Of a stretch of DNA of 64,000 nt, positions 27,141 through 37,604 are shown in pieces. The first letter of the stretch is position 1. Every line of letters begins with the position of its first letter. A program made the position numbers and the translations under genes. The notes under the pieces are model-generated. The model saw only the letters and a list, made by a program, of their open reading frames with translations. It made no database searches and was not told the DNA's origin. This DNA comes from Cohaesibacter intestini (GTDB lineage Bacteria > Pseudomonadota > Alphaproteobacteria > Rhizobiales > Cohaesibacteraceae). The DNA is taken from contig NZ_QODK01000002.1 in the NCBI RefSeq assembly GCF_003324485.1, forward strand, positions 310,001-374,000. The letters are read 5' to 3'.

Positions 27141-27908
27141 CTATCCAGCTTTGCGCCGACTGACCCCGGCATAACGACGCGAGCGTTGCCCACTGCGCTG
27201 CGCTGCACGTTCTGCCATTTCTCGTTCCTCGCGCTCCTCGCGTTGTTTGCGCAACTTCTCGCCAATCATCATGCCCGTGGACATCCGCTTGATCGTCCGG
27301 ACCTCTTCCTTGTTGTGATCGATCTGACCCTTGAGAATGCGATCCACGGTCCGTTGGCTTTCCACGGCTTGCGGCAGCACTTCGGTGTGGAACTGTCGCG
27401 CCTTGGCCAGTGATTCCATCCGCGATTTCTTCTCTTCGAGCATTTCCTGCATGCCATCGATCACATAGCGATCGCCATCCAGCCGCATCATGCGAGGGTC
27501 TGTCACCAACGAGCGCAACCGACTTTGCAACACCGCCGCCGACATTGGCTTGGCCAACACGTGATGTGCGCCACATTCAAACAGCTGCGCCACCCGGCGC
27601 TCCGTGGCATGGGCAGTGATCACCACCACCGGAATGTAACAAAGCGGTGCCATCGTCTGCTGCCGGATCAACCGCAACAACTGGGTACCGGACATTGGGG
27701 ACATGGCAAGATCTGTCAGGATGACATTTGGTGGTTCATGCATGATGGCCTGCAAAGCCAGGTCTGCGCGATCATAGGCCCGAACCCGTTCGACCTTGAG
27801 AGCCGAGATCATGGATCGAATCATCGTCAGGACTGTTTTGGAGTCATCAACGATGACCACGTCGAGCGATTCGACATCCAGTCCATAGGCAGCATGATGC
27901 TCCAACAT
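27141..27908 (-). CDS. Stand-alone receiver-domain response regulator with charged helical tail
   Basis: The 255-aa protein opens with a CheY-like receiver domain (about 15-135). The acidic pair is D21-D22 and the phosphoacceptor is D66 in ILTDLAM. T98 and K120 complete the active site (VITAHAT, LAKPMS). No DNA-binding or enzymatic output domain follows. Instead residues 150-255 are highly charged and helical, ending in repeated Arg/Glu (KLRKQREEREERE) and an Arg-rich tail. It may act through protein contact. No histidine kinase is adjacent. I chose the ATG at 27908, 8 nt after AGG; a TTG at 27917 is in frame. Confidence 0.9.
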   Translation of the reverse strand: MLEHHAAYGLDVESLDVVIVDDSKTVLTMIRSMISALKVERVRAYDRADLALQAIMHEPPNVILTDLAMSPMSGTQLLRLIRQQTMAPLCYIPVVVITAHATERRVAQLFECGAHHVLAKPMSAAVLQSRLRSLVTDPRMMRLDGDRYVIDGMQEMLEEKKSRMESLAKARQFHTEVLPQAVESQRTVDRILKGQIDHNKEEVRTIKRMSTGMMIGEKLRKQREEREEREMAERAAQRSGQRSRRYAGVSRRKAG

Positions 27909-28122
27909 TTTACCCAACCTGTTGACTTCGTTTGATTATTGTCAGTTCAGTCATCAGTATGGCACAGAGCTTTTAACTCACGCTCAAATTCGGCCTGTCA
28001 ATTTGAACCCAATTTGATTTCAATTTTAACAGATTTGTGTCCGCCTCTTATCCAAGCAGTAACAGAGAGGGGTTGACGGCCTGAAAGTGCGATTCTTCCT
28101 CATTTGCATCCTGTTTCACGAA

Positions 28123-28138
28123 ACACTAGATATAGATA
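28123..28138. promoter_or_regulatory. Third, distal NrdR-box-like element
   Basis: ACACTAGATATAGATA resembles the NrdR consensus ACACWATATATWGTGT in its left half. It lies 280 bp upstream of the tandem pair and may be a remote site or chance. Confidence 0.35.
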
Positions 28139-28402
28139 TGCACACAATGCCAACCACTATCCATAGTTAACGCGTAATTCCGCGACTTGACGATTTGCGG
28201 TCCAAAAAAGCATACTCTGATCCTGTCGCGACGGGCGCGCCACGTATATGTTTCTGGACCTGTTTTCCAGACTTCCCGACCCAGTATCGAGTGTGAATAA
28301 CGACGGATCACGGTTCCCCCTAATGCCCATCAAATTGGCTAAGGGAGAAGAAACCGGGACCGGGCAATACTTGTGTCTAATGCTGGAAGATTGGGGCGAG
28401 AA

Positions 28403-28451
28403 ACACTATATATAGCGCATCGGTCGCCAAGTTGGACACCATATATAGATT
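28403..28451. promoter_or_regulatory. Tandem NrdR boxes upstream of nrdJ
   Basis: ACACTATATATAGCGC (28403-28418) and ACACCATATATAGATT (28436-28451) both resemble the NrdR consensus ACACWATATATWGTGT. Their starts are 33 bp apart, about three helical turns, the spacing typical of paired NrdR boxes in ribonucleotide reductase promoters. This predicts repression of nrdJ by the ATP/dATP-sensing NrdR. The right arms are degenerate. Confidence 0.75.
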
Positions 28452-28643
28452 CTGTTAACCTAATTCTGGATCTAATGGTGTTCGTCAACCGAGTGCATTT
28501 TGCCACGATTCTGTGGGTGGGTGGACTCGAAACTGAAACAGTGTTGCGGACCGAACCATGGCCACGGTTTATCTCAATCACTGTTTTGCAATTGGCTGGC
28601 GAAGGATTTCGTTGGCAGACACATATCTGTAGGGGCATATTCA

Positions 28644-31600
28644 ATGCGTGTAGAGCGGCGCTATACCACCGAAGGCAAATCGGCCTATGAAGGCATCGAG
28701 TTTCGCAAGGCAACAAGTGAAATTCGCAATCCGGACGGGTCCATCGTCTTCAAACTAGAAAATATCGATGTTCCGGCTTCCTGGTCACAGGTTGCAGCCG
28801 ATATTCTGGCCCAAAAGTATTTCCGCAAGGCTGGCATTCCGGCGGCGCTGAAACGCGTTGAAGAAAATTCCGTTCCCTCCTGGCTGTGGCGCTCCGCCCC
28901 TGACGAGGAAGCCCTTGCCCAATTGCCCGAAGACGAGCGCTACGGTCCGGAAATGTCTGCTCAGCAGGTCTTTGACCGTCTGGCTGGCACATGGACCTAC
29001 TGGGGCTGGAAAGGCGGCTATTTCGATAGCGACGCCGACGCCCGCGCTTTCTTTGACGAACTGCGCTACATGCTCTGCACCCAGCGCGTCGCACCGAACT
29101 CGCCACAATGGTTCAACACTGGCTTGCATTGGGCCTATGGCATCGATGGCCCATCTCAGGGGCACCATTATGTCGATTTCGAAACCGGCCGTCTGACCCG
29201 CTCTGCCAGCGCCTATGAGCATCCCCAGCCCCATGCCTGCTTCATCCAGTCCATCGCCGATGATCTGGTCAATGATGGCGGCATCATGGATCTGTGGGTG
29301 CGCGAAGCCCGCCTGTTCAAATATGGCTCCGGCACCGGCACCAACTTCTCCTCTCTGCGCTCCGAAGGCGAATCTCTTTCCGGTGGCGGCAAGAGCTCGG
29401 GCCTGATGTCCTTCCTCAAGATCGGCGACCGGGCAGCGGGCGCGATCAAATCTGGTGGCACCACCCGCCGGGCAGCGAAAATGGTTGTTGTCGACATCGA
29501 CCACCCTGATATCGAGGCCTATATCAGCTGGAAAGTGAAGGAAGAAGAGAAGGTTGCAGCCATTGTCACCGGCTCCAAGATCGTCTCCAAACACCTGAAA
29601 GCCGTCATGAAGGCCTGCGTCAATTGTCAGGGCTCCAACGACGAATGCTTTGATCCAGCCAAAAACCCTGCCTTGAAGCGCGAAATCCGCCTGGCCAAAA
29701 AGTCTCAGGTGCCGGAAAACTATATTCGCCGCATCATCCAGTTCGCCAAACAGGGCTACAAGGATATTGAATTCCCGATCTACAACACCGATTGGGACAG
29801 CGGCGCCTATCTGACCGTGTCCGGCCAGAATTCCAACAACTCCGTCCGCGTCACCGATAATTTCCTCAATGCCGTCAACGAAGACCGCGACTGGAACCTG
29901 ATCGGCCGTATAAAAGGTGATGTCCGCAAGACCGTCAAGGCACGCGATTTGTGGGAAAGCATCGGCTATGCCGCTTGGGCATCCGCTGATCCGGGCCTGC
30001 AATATCACACCACCATCAACGATTGGCATACCTGTCTGGCAGACGGCGAGATCATCGCATCCAACCCCTGCTCGGAATATATGTTCCTTGACAACACCGC
30101 CTGCAACCTTGCCTCCATCAACCTGCTGCAGTTCCTCAAAGCGGACGGCAAGTTCGATGTAGAGCAGTTCGAGCACACCACCCGTCTGTGGACCATGGTG
30201 CTGGAAATTTCCGTTCTGATGGCCCAGTTCCCGTCGCCGGAAATTGCCGAGCGCTCCTATCTCTACCGCACGCTGGGTCTGGGCTATGCCAACATTGGCG
30301 GCTTGCTGATGACCTCGGGCATTCCATATGACAGCGACGAAGGCCGTGCGATCTGCGGTGCCATCTCCGCGCTGATGACCGGTATCTGCTACGCCACCTC
30401 GGCTGAAATGGCCAAGGAATTGGGGGCTTTCGCCCGCTACGAAGCCAATGCCGAGCATATGCTGCGTGTCATTCGCAACCATCGCCGCGCTGCCTATGGC
30501 CAGAATGATGGCTATGAAGGCCTCGACACCAACCCGGTCGCCCTTGACCATGCCAACTGCAATGACAAGCATCTGTTGAACCATGCTGTTCAGGCATGGG
30601 ACAAAGCCCTTGAGCTGGGTCAGCAATATGGCTACCGCAACGCCCAGACCACCGTGGTTGCCCCAACCGGCACCATCGGCCTTGTCATGGATTGCGACAC
30701 AACGGGCATCGAACCGGACTTTGCTCTGGTCAAGTTCAAGAAGCTCGCCGGTGGCGGCTACTTCAAGATTATCAACCGCGCCGTACCAAATGCCCTGCGC
30801 ACCCTTGGCTACAATGAAGACCAGATCAAAGACATCGAAGCCTATGCAGTTGGTCGCGGCACGCTGAAAAGCTGCAATGCCATCAGCCACAATGCCCTGA
30901 AAGGCAAAGGCCTGACCGACGAAAAACTGGCAACTGTAGAAGCAGGCCTTGCAAGCGCCTTCGACATCAAGTTCGCCTTCAACAAGTGGACACTGGGCGA
31001 AGACTTCTGCAAGGATACTCTCGGCTTCACCGCAGAACAGCTCGATGACCCGAATTTCGACCTGCTGGCAGCCCTTGGCTTTTCCAAGGAAGAAATCGAT
31101 GTCGCCAACATTCATGTCTGTGGTGCAATGACGCTGGAAGGCGCTCCGCATCTCAAGGATGAGCATCTGCCGGTCTTCGACTGCGCCAATCCATGCGGCC
31201 GCATCGGCAAACGCTATCTGTCGGTTGAAAGCCACATCCACATGATGGCCGCATCCCAGCCCTTCATCACCGGCGCGATCTCCAAGACGATCAACATGCC
31301 AAATGATGCATCGGTTGAGGATTGCAAAGAAGCCTACATGCTGTCATGGAAACTGGCCCTCAAGGCCAATGCGCTCTATCGCGACGGCTCCAAACTGTCC
31401 CAGCCTCTCAACAGCCAGCTGTTGGCCGATGATGAGGACGAAGCAGAAGATGCAGCCGAAGCCATCGCAGCAACCGCGACGCCTGTTCCAGAGCGTGCAA
31501 CTCTGGTCACCGAAAAGATCGTTGAACGCATCGTTGAACGTCGCATCCGTGAGCGTGAAAAGCTGCCAGATCGCCGCAAGGGCTACACCCAGAAAGCCAC

Positions 31601-32303
31601 CGTTGGCGGCCACAAGGTTTATCTGCGGACCGGTGAATATGATGATGGCTCCATTGGCGAGATCTTCATCGACATGCACAAAGAAGGCGCAGCCTTCCGC
31701 TCGTTGATGAACAACTTCGCCATCGCCATCTCGCTTGGTCTGCAATATGGCGTGCCGCTGGATGAATATGTCGACGCCTTCACCTTCACCCGGTTCGAAC
31801 CGGCTGGGATGGTGCAGGGCAACGAGGCGATCAAAAACGCCACCTCGATCCTCGACTATGTCTTCCGCGAACTGGCCGTTTCCTATCTGGATCGTCACGA
31901 TCTCGCCCATGTCAATCCGGACGACATCGCGACCACCTCCACCGGCAAGGGGTCGGCTGAAGGCAAGACCCCGGTTCCGATTTCCAAAGGCCTGCTGCGC
32001 GGCAAGACTGAGCGCTTCAAGCTGGTCGATGGACAGGACGTCGCCCAGAGTCAGGCCGCAGCGCCAACGGCTGCGATGCCATCTGGCACCACGACCATGC
32101 TGAAATCGGAAAGCCAAGCGCAGCCAAGCCCGACCGAGGTCGGCCAGATCAAAGCCGAACCAACCAAGGCCGATCAGATCGCTCTGGCCCGCATGAAGGG
32201 CTATGAAGGGGAAAGCTGCAGCGAATGCGGCAACTTCACCATGGTCCGCAACGGCACCTGCCTCAAATGCGATACCTGCGGTTCGACCAGCGGCTGCAGC
32301 TAA
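28644..32303 (+). CDS. nrdJ: Adenosylcobalamin-dependent class II ribonucleoside-diphosphate reductase
   Basis: NrdJ (1219 aa) reduces ribonucleotides to deoxyribonucleotides with coenzyme B12, with or without oxygen. The active-site loop [21 protein letters not shown]-type carries C476 and E478. [18 protein letters not shown] and [16 protein letters not shown] are further family blocks. The C-terminus has a TSCPD-like region and a cysteine cluster ([23 protein letters not shown]) that regenerates the active-site disulfide. A charged stretch at about 930-980 separates the core from this tail. I chose the ATG at 28644 because GGGG lies upstream; the frame is open to 28500. The gene needs cobalamin from elsewhere. 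Confidence 0.96.
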   Translation: MRVERRYTTEGKSAYEGIEFRKATSEIRNPDGSIVFKLENIDVPASWSQVAADILAQKYFRKAGIPAALKRVEENSVPSWLWRSAPDEEALAQLPEDERYGPEMSAQQVFDRLAGTWTYWGWKGGYFDSDADARAFFDELRYMLCTQRVAPNSPQWFNTGLHWAYGIDGPSQGHHYVDFETGRLTRSASAYEHPQPHACFIQSIADDLVNDGGIMDLWVREARLFKYGSGTGTNFSSLRSEGESLSGGGKSSGLMSFLKIGDRAAGAIKSGGTTRRAAKMVVVDIDHPDIEAYISWKVKEEEKVAAIVTGSKIVSKHLKAVMKACVNCQGSNDECFDPAKNPALKREIRLAKKSQVPENYIRRIIQFAKQGYKDIEFPIYNTDWDSGAYLTVSGQNSNNSVRVTDNFLNAVNEDRDWNLIGRIKGDVRKTVKARDLWESIGYAAWASADPGLQYHTTINDWHTCLADGEIIASNPCSEYMFLDNTACNLASINLLQFLKADGKFDVEQFEHTTRLWTMVLEISVLMAQFPSPEIAERSYLYRTLGLGYANIGGLLMTSGIPYDSDEGRAICGAISALMTGICYATSAEMAKELGAFARYEANAEHMLRVIRNHRRAAYGQNDGYEGLDTNPVALDHANCNDKHLLNHAVQAWDKALELGQQYGYRNAQTTVVAPTGTIGLVMDCDTTGIEPDFALVKFKKLAGGGYFKIINRAVPNALRTLGYNEDQIKDIEAYAVGRGTLKSCNAISHNALKGKGLTDEKLATVEAGLASAFDIKFAFNKWTLGEDFCKDTLGFTAEQLDDPNFDLLAALGFSKEEIDVANIHVCGAMTLEGAPHLKDEHLPVFDCANPCGRIGKRYLSVESHIHMMAASQPFITGAISKTINMPNDASVEDCKEAYMLSWKLALKANALYRDGSKLSQPLNSQLLADDEDEAEDAAEAIAATATPVPERATLVTEKIVERIVERRIREREKLPDRRKGYTQKATVGGHKVYLRTGEYDDGSIGEIFIDMHKEGAAFRSLMNNFAIAISLGLQYGVPLDEYVDAFTFTRFEPAGMVQGNEAIKNATSILDYVFRELAVSYLDRHDLAHVNPDDIATTSTGKGSAEGKTPVPISKGLLRGKTERFKLVDGQDVAQSQAAAPTAAMPSGTTTMLKSESQAQPSPTEVGQIKAEPTKADQIALARMKGYEGESCSECGNFTMVRNGTCLKCDTCGSTSGCS

Positions 32304-32325
32304 GATCCTTTGATTATGACAAACA

Positions 32326-32357
32326 CAAAGCCCCGCTCACATCGAGCGGGGCTTTTT
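32326..32357. terminator. Rho-independent terminator (nrdJ, convergent with lysE-like gene)
   Basis: AAAGCCCCGCTC pairs with GAGCGGGGCTTT around ACATC, followed by TTTTTCGTTT, 22 nt after the nrdJ stop. The minus side has only a weak T-run. Confidence 0.9.
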
Positions 32358-32393
32358 CGTTTCAAGCGATATAAATGAGACTATATTCCGCCC

Positions 32394-33017
32394 TCACCGC
32401 TCCGTCAGAGCCAACCGCGCGCCCAGCGCAACGAAGCTCGCAGCGAAACCGCGCTTCAGCCACGTCATCACGCCCGGCCGGGCCAACAGCTGGTCCCGCA
32501 CCTGCGCAGCAGCTCCAGCAACAAGAGCAAAGACCACAAAGGTCATGGCCATGAAGACACCACCCAAATAGATCATGTCCCCGACCGGGTTGGTCGCTTC
32601 GACGGAAATGAATTGCGGCAGGAAGGCGAGGAAGAAGATCGACAATTTCGGATTGAGCAAATTGAGCAAGATACCGTCGCGGATAATGGAGGCTGATGAC
32701 CGGCGGACTTGGTGTTCGGGTTCCAGAGTTGACCTGTCAAAGCGGCTGCGATCCCGGATCATTTGATAGGCCATGAACAGCAGATAGGCCACACCGGCAA
32801 ATTTCACCACCTGGAAGGCCAGAGCGCTCGCATGCAGCAAGGCAGCAACCCCCAGAATGGCGGCGGTTATGTGCGAAATGATCGACAATGTTCCACCCAA
32901 CGCAGCGATCAATCCGGCGCGAAAGCCATGCGATAGGGTCGAGACGAGCGTGTAAATCATGCCCGTTCCCGGTGTGATGACAATGAACAAAGAGGTCAGT
33001 AAGAATTCTGGCGACAT
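32394..33017 (-). CDS. LysE/RhtB-family amino-acid exporter 1
   Basis: The 207-aa inner-membrane protein has about six hydrophobic segments. It starts LLTSLFIVITPGTGMIYTL, the usual PGP-type opening of the family with a Thr variant (TPGTG). A loop GILLNLLNPKLSIFFLAFLP contains the conserved NPK. Family members export homoserine, threonine, lysine or similar amino acids; the substrate here is not predictable. The ATG has GGGA upstream. It converges on nrdJ. Confidence 0.9.
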   Translation of the reverse strand: MSPEFLLTSLFIVITPGTGMIYTLVSTLSHGFRAGLIAALGGTLSIISHITAAILGVAALLHASALAFQVVKFAGVAYLLFMAYQMIRDRSRFDRSTLEPEHQVRRSSASIIRDGILLNLLNPKLSIFFLAFLPQFISVEATNPVGDMIYLGGVFMAMTFVVFALVAGAAAQVRDQLLARPGVMTWLKRGFAASFVALGARLALTER

Positions 33018-33099
33018 GAAACAATCCCATGATGAAAAGCAACGTGGGATCAGGCTAGGTCATATGGCAAACGCCGCCAACCCGAAACTTGCGCGGCGA

Positions 33100-33435
33100 T
33101 CAATCCGTCTGGAAATGGCACTTATTCATCGTACCGAACTGATCAAGCCCAACGGTTTGACCAGAGCGGATCTCGGTTCTGCAGCCAAACCGGGCGCCGC
33201 TAAACGGCAACACATTGACTTTGGCTTTCAACCCCTTACCGACGGGCAGGCATACAGTCGCTCCGGCAACAAAGGTCCGCTCGAGCATTCCGGCGCTCGA
33301 CGACATAACGACATAGAGATTTTTGGGCGTGTCATTGCGAACGCACGCAGCCTCGGCAGCGGTCGCAAAGAGCGGGAATGCGCAGAAAACTGCGACTATC
33401 GAGATACATTTCCGCACGGGGGCCTCGGATTTCAC
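33100..33435 (-). CDS. Small exported protein with four cysteines, unknown
   Basis: From a GTG at 33435 the product is 111 aa. I chose this start because GGAGAG lies 6 nt upstream and it leads straight into a signal peptide (KCISIVAVFCAFPLFATAAEA). The mature chain has four cysteines (AACVRN, ATVCLPV, FGCRTE, NKCHFQ), consistent with two disulfides. The middle reads KNLYVVMSSSAGMLERTF and KGLKAKVNVLPFSGARFG. I do not recognise the family. An ATG-led extension to 33513 exists but would bury the signal peptide. Confidence 0.65.
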   Translation of the reverse strand: MKSEAPVRKCISIVAVFCAFPLFATAAEAACVRNDTPKNLYVVMSSSAGMLERTFVAGATVCLPVGKGLKAKVNVLPFSGARFGCRTEIRSGQTVGLDQFGTMNKCHFQTD

Positions 33436-33759
33436 GTCAACTCTCCTGTGCTTGTGATGGCGAACAACCATATTCGGGTCGCCCGGCCCGAAATTAATCA
33501 GGTTCTTAACCATGCTACGCGTAAACCTGTAAATAATTTCAAAAATACGGCAATTTTTATGGTGAGCCGGAAGAACGGAATGGCTTTCAGCAATCTAGGC
33601 ACAAGTCGCAGGATAGTTCATGGTGCTGTAAGCTGGAAAACAAATCAATTGATCACATATACGCAACAACAAAGCGATAACCGTTGCCGAAACAACATTT
33701 CTCTTGACCTTTTTCTCTAACAGGTAGAAAAGGCCAGAGGAAAAGGAGAAAGATTAAGA
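33436..33759. other. Divergent gap between the small exported protein and amn
   Basis: This 324-bp AT-rich region carries the two divergent promoters. A sequence TTAA-N8-TTAA followed by CCAT is found at 33494-33513, one base off the CtrA box spacing. TTGACC at 33704-33709 could be part of the amn promoter. I see no gene. Confidence 0.45.
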
Positions 33760-35247
33760 ATGAAAAAGCCCTTTTCCGTGATCACGCCCAACGCGTTCAG
33801 CCACGAGACCTTTCGCAATGCGTCCGAAGCCATTGATCGGTTGCTGGCCATCTATGACACCCATACCAGTTTTCTGCAGGATGCCTTCACCCGCGTCGCG
33901 CAAGGCGATGTCCCTGCCTCTGGTCGCTATCGAGCGACCTATCCCGAAATTCGCATCACCACCGACACCCATGCCCAGATTGACAGCCGCCTGTCTTTTG
34001 GCCACGTACCCGGCCCGGGCTGCTATGCCTCCACCATCACACGGCCAGACCTGTTTCGCCACTATCTGACCACCCAGATCGGGTTGCTGTTATCCAACCA
34101 TCAAGTGGCTATCGAGGTCGGCCCATCCAAAACACCGATCCCGGTGCATTTTGCTTGGCCCAACGGCATGGATGTCGATGGAGAATTGCCAGAGACCTGG
34201 GCGCGGCCTTTGCGCGATGTGTTTGATGTGCCGGATCTTGCCATCACCGATGACGCCATTGTCAACGGCACCCGCCATTTCGGCCCAGATGATGTGGTCC
34301 CCCTTGCGCCCTTCACCGGTCCGCGCATCGACTATTCACTTCATCGTCTGGCCCACTATACGGCAACCAAACCGGAGCATTTCCAGAATTTCGTGCTCTT
34401 TACCAACTACCAATTTTATGTTGATGAGTTTGTGGCGTGGGCACGCAAGGAAATGGCAAAAGGCAACTCGGACTATGAGAGTTTTGTCGAGATCGGCAAC
34501 ATGATCACACCGAGCGGGTCGGAGGCACCAACGGAAGGCATGCCACTGAGCCGGTTGCCGCAAATGCCTGCCTATCACTTGAAGCGCAAGGATCACAGCG
34601 GCATAACCTTGGTCAATATCGGCGTCGGACCGTCCAACGCCAAAACCATCACCGACCATATCGCTGTCCTCCGCCCCCATGCTTGGCTGATGCTTGGCCA
34701 TTGTGCGGGCCTGCGCAACACCCAGCGCTTGGGCGACTATGTTCTGGCCCATGGCTATGTGCGCGAAGACCATGTCCTTGATGCCGACCTGCCCACATGG
34801 GTGCCGATCCCCGCATTGGCCGAAATACAGGTCGCGCTGGAAGGTGCGGTCGCCGAAGCCACCGGCCTTGAGGATTACGAGTTGAAAAAGATCATGCGGA
34901 CCGGCACCGTCGCCACCATCGACAACCGCAACTGGGAACTGCGCGACCATGAAGAACCGGTTGAGCGTCTGTCCCAGTCCCGCGCCATCGGGCTGGATAT
35001 GGAATCCGCCACCATTGCCGCCAACGGATTCCGCTTCCGTGTGCCCTATGGCACCCTACTCTGCGTCTCTGACAAGCCACTGCATGGGGAGCTCAAACTG
35101 CCCGGCATGGCCAGCAGCTTCTATACCCAACAGGTCGCCCAGCATCTGCAAATCGGCATTCGGGCGATGGAAAAGCTCCGCGAGATGCCGATCGAACGTC
35201 TCCATTCAAGGAAACTGCGCAGCTTCGCCGAAACGGCATTCCAATAG
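33760..35247 (+). CDS. amn: AMP nucleosidase
   Basis: Amn (495 aa) hydrolyses AMP to adenine and ribose-5-phosphate in the cytoplasm and helps set adenylate levels. The N-terminal AMP nucleosidase-specific domain (about 1-170) includes TYPEIRITTDTHAQIDSRLSFG-type sequence. The C-terminal phosphorylase-like domain has NIGVGPSNAKTITDHIAVLRP and the purine-binding GLDMESATIAANG. E. coli Amn is 484 aa. A strong ribosome site (AAAGGAGAAAG) precedes the ATG. Confidence 0.95.
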   Translation: MKKPFSVITPNAFSHETFRNASEAIDRLLAIYDTHTSFLQDAFTRVAQGDVPASGRYRATYPEIRITTDTHAQIDSRLSFGHVPGPGCYASTITRPDLFRHYLTTQIGLLLSNHQVAIEVGPSKTPIPVHFAWPNGMDVDGELPETWARPLRDVFDVPDLAITDDAIVNGTRHFGPDDVVPLAPFTGPRIDYSLHRLAHYTATKPEHFQNFVLFTNYQFYVDEFVAWARKEMAKGNSDYESFVEIGNMITPSGSEAPTEGMPLSRLPQMPAYHLKRKDHSGITLVNIGVGPSNAKTITDHIAVLRPHAWLMLGHCAGLRNTQRLGDYVLAHGYVREDHVLDADLPTWVPIPALAEIQVALEGAVAEATGLEDYELKKIMRTGTVATIDNRNWELRDHEEPVERLSQSRAIGLDMESATIAANGFRFRVPYGTLLCVSDKPLHGELKLPGMASSFYTQQVAQHLQIGIRAMEKLREMPIERLHSRKLRSFAETAFQ

Positions 35248-35256
35248 CAGATCCAA

Positions 35257-35285
35257 CAAAAAAGGCGCCACAAGGCGCCTTTTTC
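35257..35285. terminator. Bidirectional rho-independent terminator (amn / maeB)
   Basis: AAAAAAGGCGCC and GGCGCCTTTTT-type arms pair around ACAA, with A-runs and T-runs on the two sides, lying 10 nt after the amn stop and 19 nt beyond the maeB stop. Confidence 0.9.
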
Positions 35286-35303
35286 ATATGATATGAAAAT
35301 CAA

Positions 35304-37604
35304 TCAAACGTCTGAATTGGCGAAATAATTTTGCGCATCAACCGTCGCCAGTGCAGTCATGTTGACCACACCGCGCGAGGTGACCGACGGGGTCAGAATA
35401 TGGGCAGGCTTGGCCATGCCGATCATGATCGGCCCCACATGCAGCGCTTCGGTCATTTCCTTGATCAGGTTCAGCGCGATATTGGCGGAATCCATTGACG
35501 GGAAGACCAGCAGATTGGCACTGCCCTTCAATTTCGAATTCGGCATCACCCGATCGCGCAACACCTGCGACAGGGCAGCGTCCCCATGCATCTCGCCATC
35601 GACTTCCAGATCCGGAGCCGCCTGCCAGATGGTGTCCAGCGCTTCGCGCATCTTCAGGGACGTGTCAAAGTCGCGCGTCCCGAAGTTGGACGAAGACAAC
35701 AAGGCAACCTTTGGCGTCAGACCGAAGCGACGGATATGCTCCGAAGCCCGCAAGGCTGTCTGGGCGATTTCCGAGGCGCTGGGATAATTGTTGACATAGG
35801 TGTCGGTCAGGAAATAGGCACCACGCCGATTGATCAGCAACGACAGGGCTGAACATTCCTTAAAACCCTCCTGCAAGCCGATGATCGACTGGACTTCAAG
35901 CAGATGTTTGCGAAAACGACCGTCAAGGCCACAGATCAACGCATCTGCATCCCCCCGCGCCACGGCCAACGACCCGATGATGGTGGTGTTGGACCGCACG
36001 ATGGTGCCTGCCGCCTGCGGATGCACACCCTTGCGGCCCACACAGGCAAAATATTCGTTCACATAGTCACGATAACGTGGATCATCGAGCGGGTTGATGA
36101 TCTCGCAATCCTCACCCGGCTTGAAGCGCAAACCGAAGCGCTCGGCCCGCTTCTGCATCACGTCCGGACGCCCGATCAGGATCGGCTGTGCCAATCCATC
36201 CTCGATGGCAATGGCTGCCGCACGCAGCACGCGTTCATCTTCACCGTCGGAATAGATCACCCGCTTGGGATCACTCTTGGCCTGCGCGATCATATTCTTC
36301 ATGATCAGACCGGAGCGGAAGACAAAGCGGCCCAAACGTTCATTATAGGCGTCGAAATCCCCGATCGGCCGCTTGGCCACCCCGGTTTCCATAGCCGCCT
36401 TGGCGACCGCCGGCGCAATGCGCAGGATCAGCCGCGGATCAAAAGGCGTGGGAATAAGATAGTTGGGGCCAAACGGATGCAACTGGCCTTCCGCTGCGCG
36501 GGCCGCGACCTCGGAAATCTCTTCCTTGGCCAGTTCCGCGATCGCCCGAACCGCCGCATGCTTCATTTCTTCGTTGATGGCGGTCGCTTCAACATCCAGT
36601 GCACCACGGAAGATATAGGGGAAGCAGAGCACATTATTGACCTGGTTAGGATAGTCCGAACGGCCCGTGCAAAGCACAGCATCCGGACGCACCGCCTTTG
36701 CCTCTTCGGGCATGATTTCCGGCGATGGGTTCGCCAGTGCCATGATCAGCGGATTGGCAGCCATTTTCTTGACCATCTCCGCCTTCAGAACACCGCCTGC
36801 CGACAGACCAAGGAAAATGTCTGCGCCATCAATCACTTCATCAAGGTCGCGCAGATCGGTTTTCTGGGCAAAGACCGCTTTCCACTCGTCCATTTCTTCC
36901 CGGCCTTGATAGACAACACCGTCAATGTCCGAGACCCAGATATTCTCTTTCCTGGCCCCAAGAGAGACCAGCAAATGCAGGCAGGCCAGCGCAGCGGCCC
37001 CGGCACCGGACGCAACGATCTTGGCGTCCGCAATGTCTTTGTTGGCGTGGCTGAGACCGTTAAGCACCGCCGCACCAACAATGATGGCCGTGCCATGTTG
37101 GTCATCATGGAAGACCGGAATATCCATCCGCTCGCGCAGCTTGCGCTCGATTTCAAAGCACTCAGGCGCCTTGATATCTTCAAGATTGATACCGCCAAAC
37201 GTTGGCTCCAAAGCCGCCACCACGTTGACGAATGGATCGATTTCGGTTTCATCCACCTCGATATCGAACACGTCGACACCAGCAAATTTCTTGAACAGGA
37301 CCGCCTTGCCTTCCATCACCGGTTTGGAGGCCAACGGGCCGATTGGACCAAGCCCGAGAACGGCTGTACCGTTGGAAACGACCGCCACCAGATTACCGCG
37401 TGCCGTATAGTCGAAAGCCTTGCCGGGATCTTCGGCAATGTCATTACAAGGGGCCGCCACGCCGGGGCTGTAAGCAAGCGCCAGATCGCGCTGGTTGCCC
37501 AGTGGTTTCGTCGCTGCAATTTCCAACTTACCGGGTTGCGGATAGGAGTGGTAGAAGCAAGCAGCCTCATCCAACTCGCTTCTGGCTTTGGTCTCTTCGG
37601 TCAT
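35304..37604 (-). CDS. maeB: NADP-dependent malic enzyme fused to a phosphotransacetylase-like domain
   Basis: MaeB (766 aa, normal for this class) decarboxylates malate to pyruvate with NADP. The malic domain (about 1-430) includes [30 protein letters not shown], the catalytic [13 protein letters not shown] / [15 protein letters not shown] blocks and the nucleotide fold [12 protein letters not shown]. The C-terminal 320 residues form a phosphotransacetylase-like domain ([26 protein letters not shown]) that in E. coli MaeB is regulatory and binds acetyl-CoA, not catalytic. It converges on amn through a shared terminator. Confidence 0.95.
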   Translation of the reverse strand: MTEETKARSELDEAACFYHSYPQPGKLEIAATKPLGNQRDLALAYSPGVAAPCNDIAEDPGKAFDYTARGNLVAVVSNGTAVLGLGPIGPLASKPVMEGKAVLFKKFAGVDVFDIEVDETEIDPFVNVVAALEPTFGGINLEDIKAPECFEIERKLRERMDIPVFHDDQHGTAIIVGAAVLNGLSHANKDIADAKIVASGAGAAALACLHLLVSLGARKENIWVSDIDGVVYQGREEMDEWKAVFAQKTDLRDLDEVIDGADIFLGLSAGGVLKAEMVKKMAANPLIMALANPSPEIMPEEAKAVRPDAVLCTGRSDYPNQVNNVLCFPYIFRGALDVEATAINEEMKHAAVRAIAELAKEEISEVAARAAEGQLHPFGPNYLIPTPFDPRLILRIAPAVAKAAMETGVAKRPIGDFDAYNERLGRFVFRSGLIMKNMIAQAKSDPKRVIYSDGEDERVLRAAAIAIEDGLAQPILIGRPDVMQKRAERFGLRFKPGEDCEIINPLDDPRYRDYVNEYFACVGRKGVHPQAAGTIVRSNTTIIGSLAVARGDADALICGLDGRFRKHLLEVQSIIGLQEGFKECSALSLLINRRGAYFLTDTYVNNYPSASEIAQTALRASEHIRRFGLTPKVALLSSSNFGTRDFDTSLKMREALDTIWQAAPDLEVDGEMHGDAALSQVLRDRVMPNSKLKGSANLLVFPSMDSANIALNLIKEMTEALHVGPIMIGMAKPAHILTPSVTSRGVVNMTALATVDAQNYFANSDV

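Larger units (their letters stand above)
27909..28643. other. Long AT-richer gap between the receiver gene and nrdJ
   Basis: This 735-bp divergent region holds the promoters of both genes. It contains three NrdR-box-like sequences, annotated separately. A 105-codon plus-strand frame at 28373-28690 overlaps the nrdJ start out of frame and looks spurious. I looked for a cobalamin riboswitch and recognised no conserved core. Confidence 0.6.

Noticed and set aside
27909-28643. Cobalamin riboswitch before nrdJ
   Set aside because: I looked for the conserved riboswitch core expected for a B12-dependent gene and found none. NrdR-like boxes are the visible control.
28373-28690. 105-codon frame running into nrdJ as a possible leader gene
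   Set aside because: It overlaps the nrdJ start in another frame, passes straight through the NrdR-like boxes and has no ribosome site.
28785-31241. 818-codon antisense frame within nrdJ
   Set aside because: It is opposite a clearly conserved NrdJ and arises from codon bias in the real gene. There is no matching protein family.
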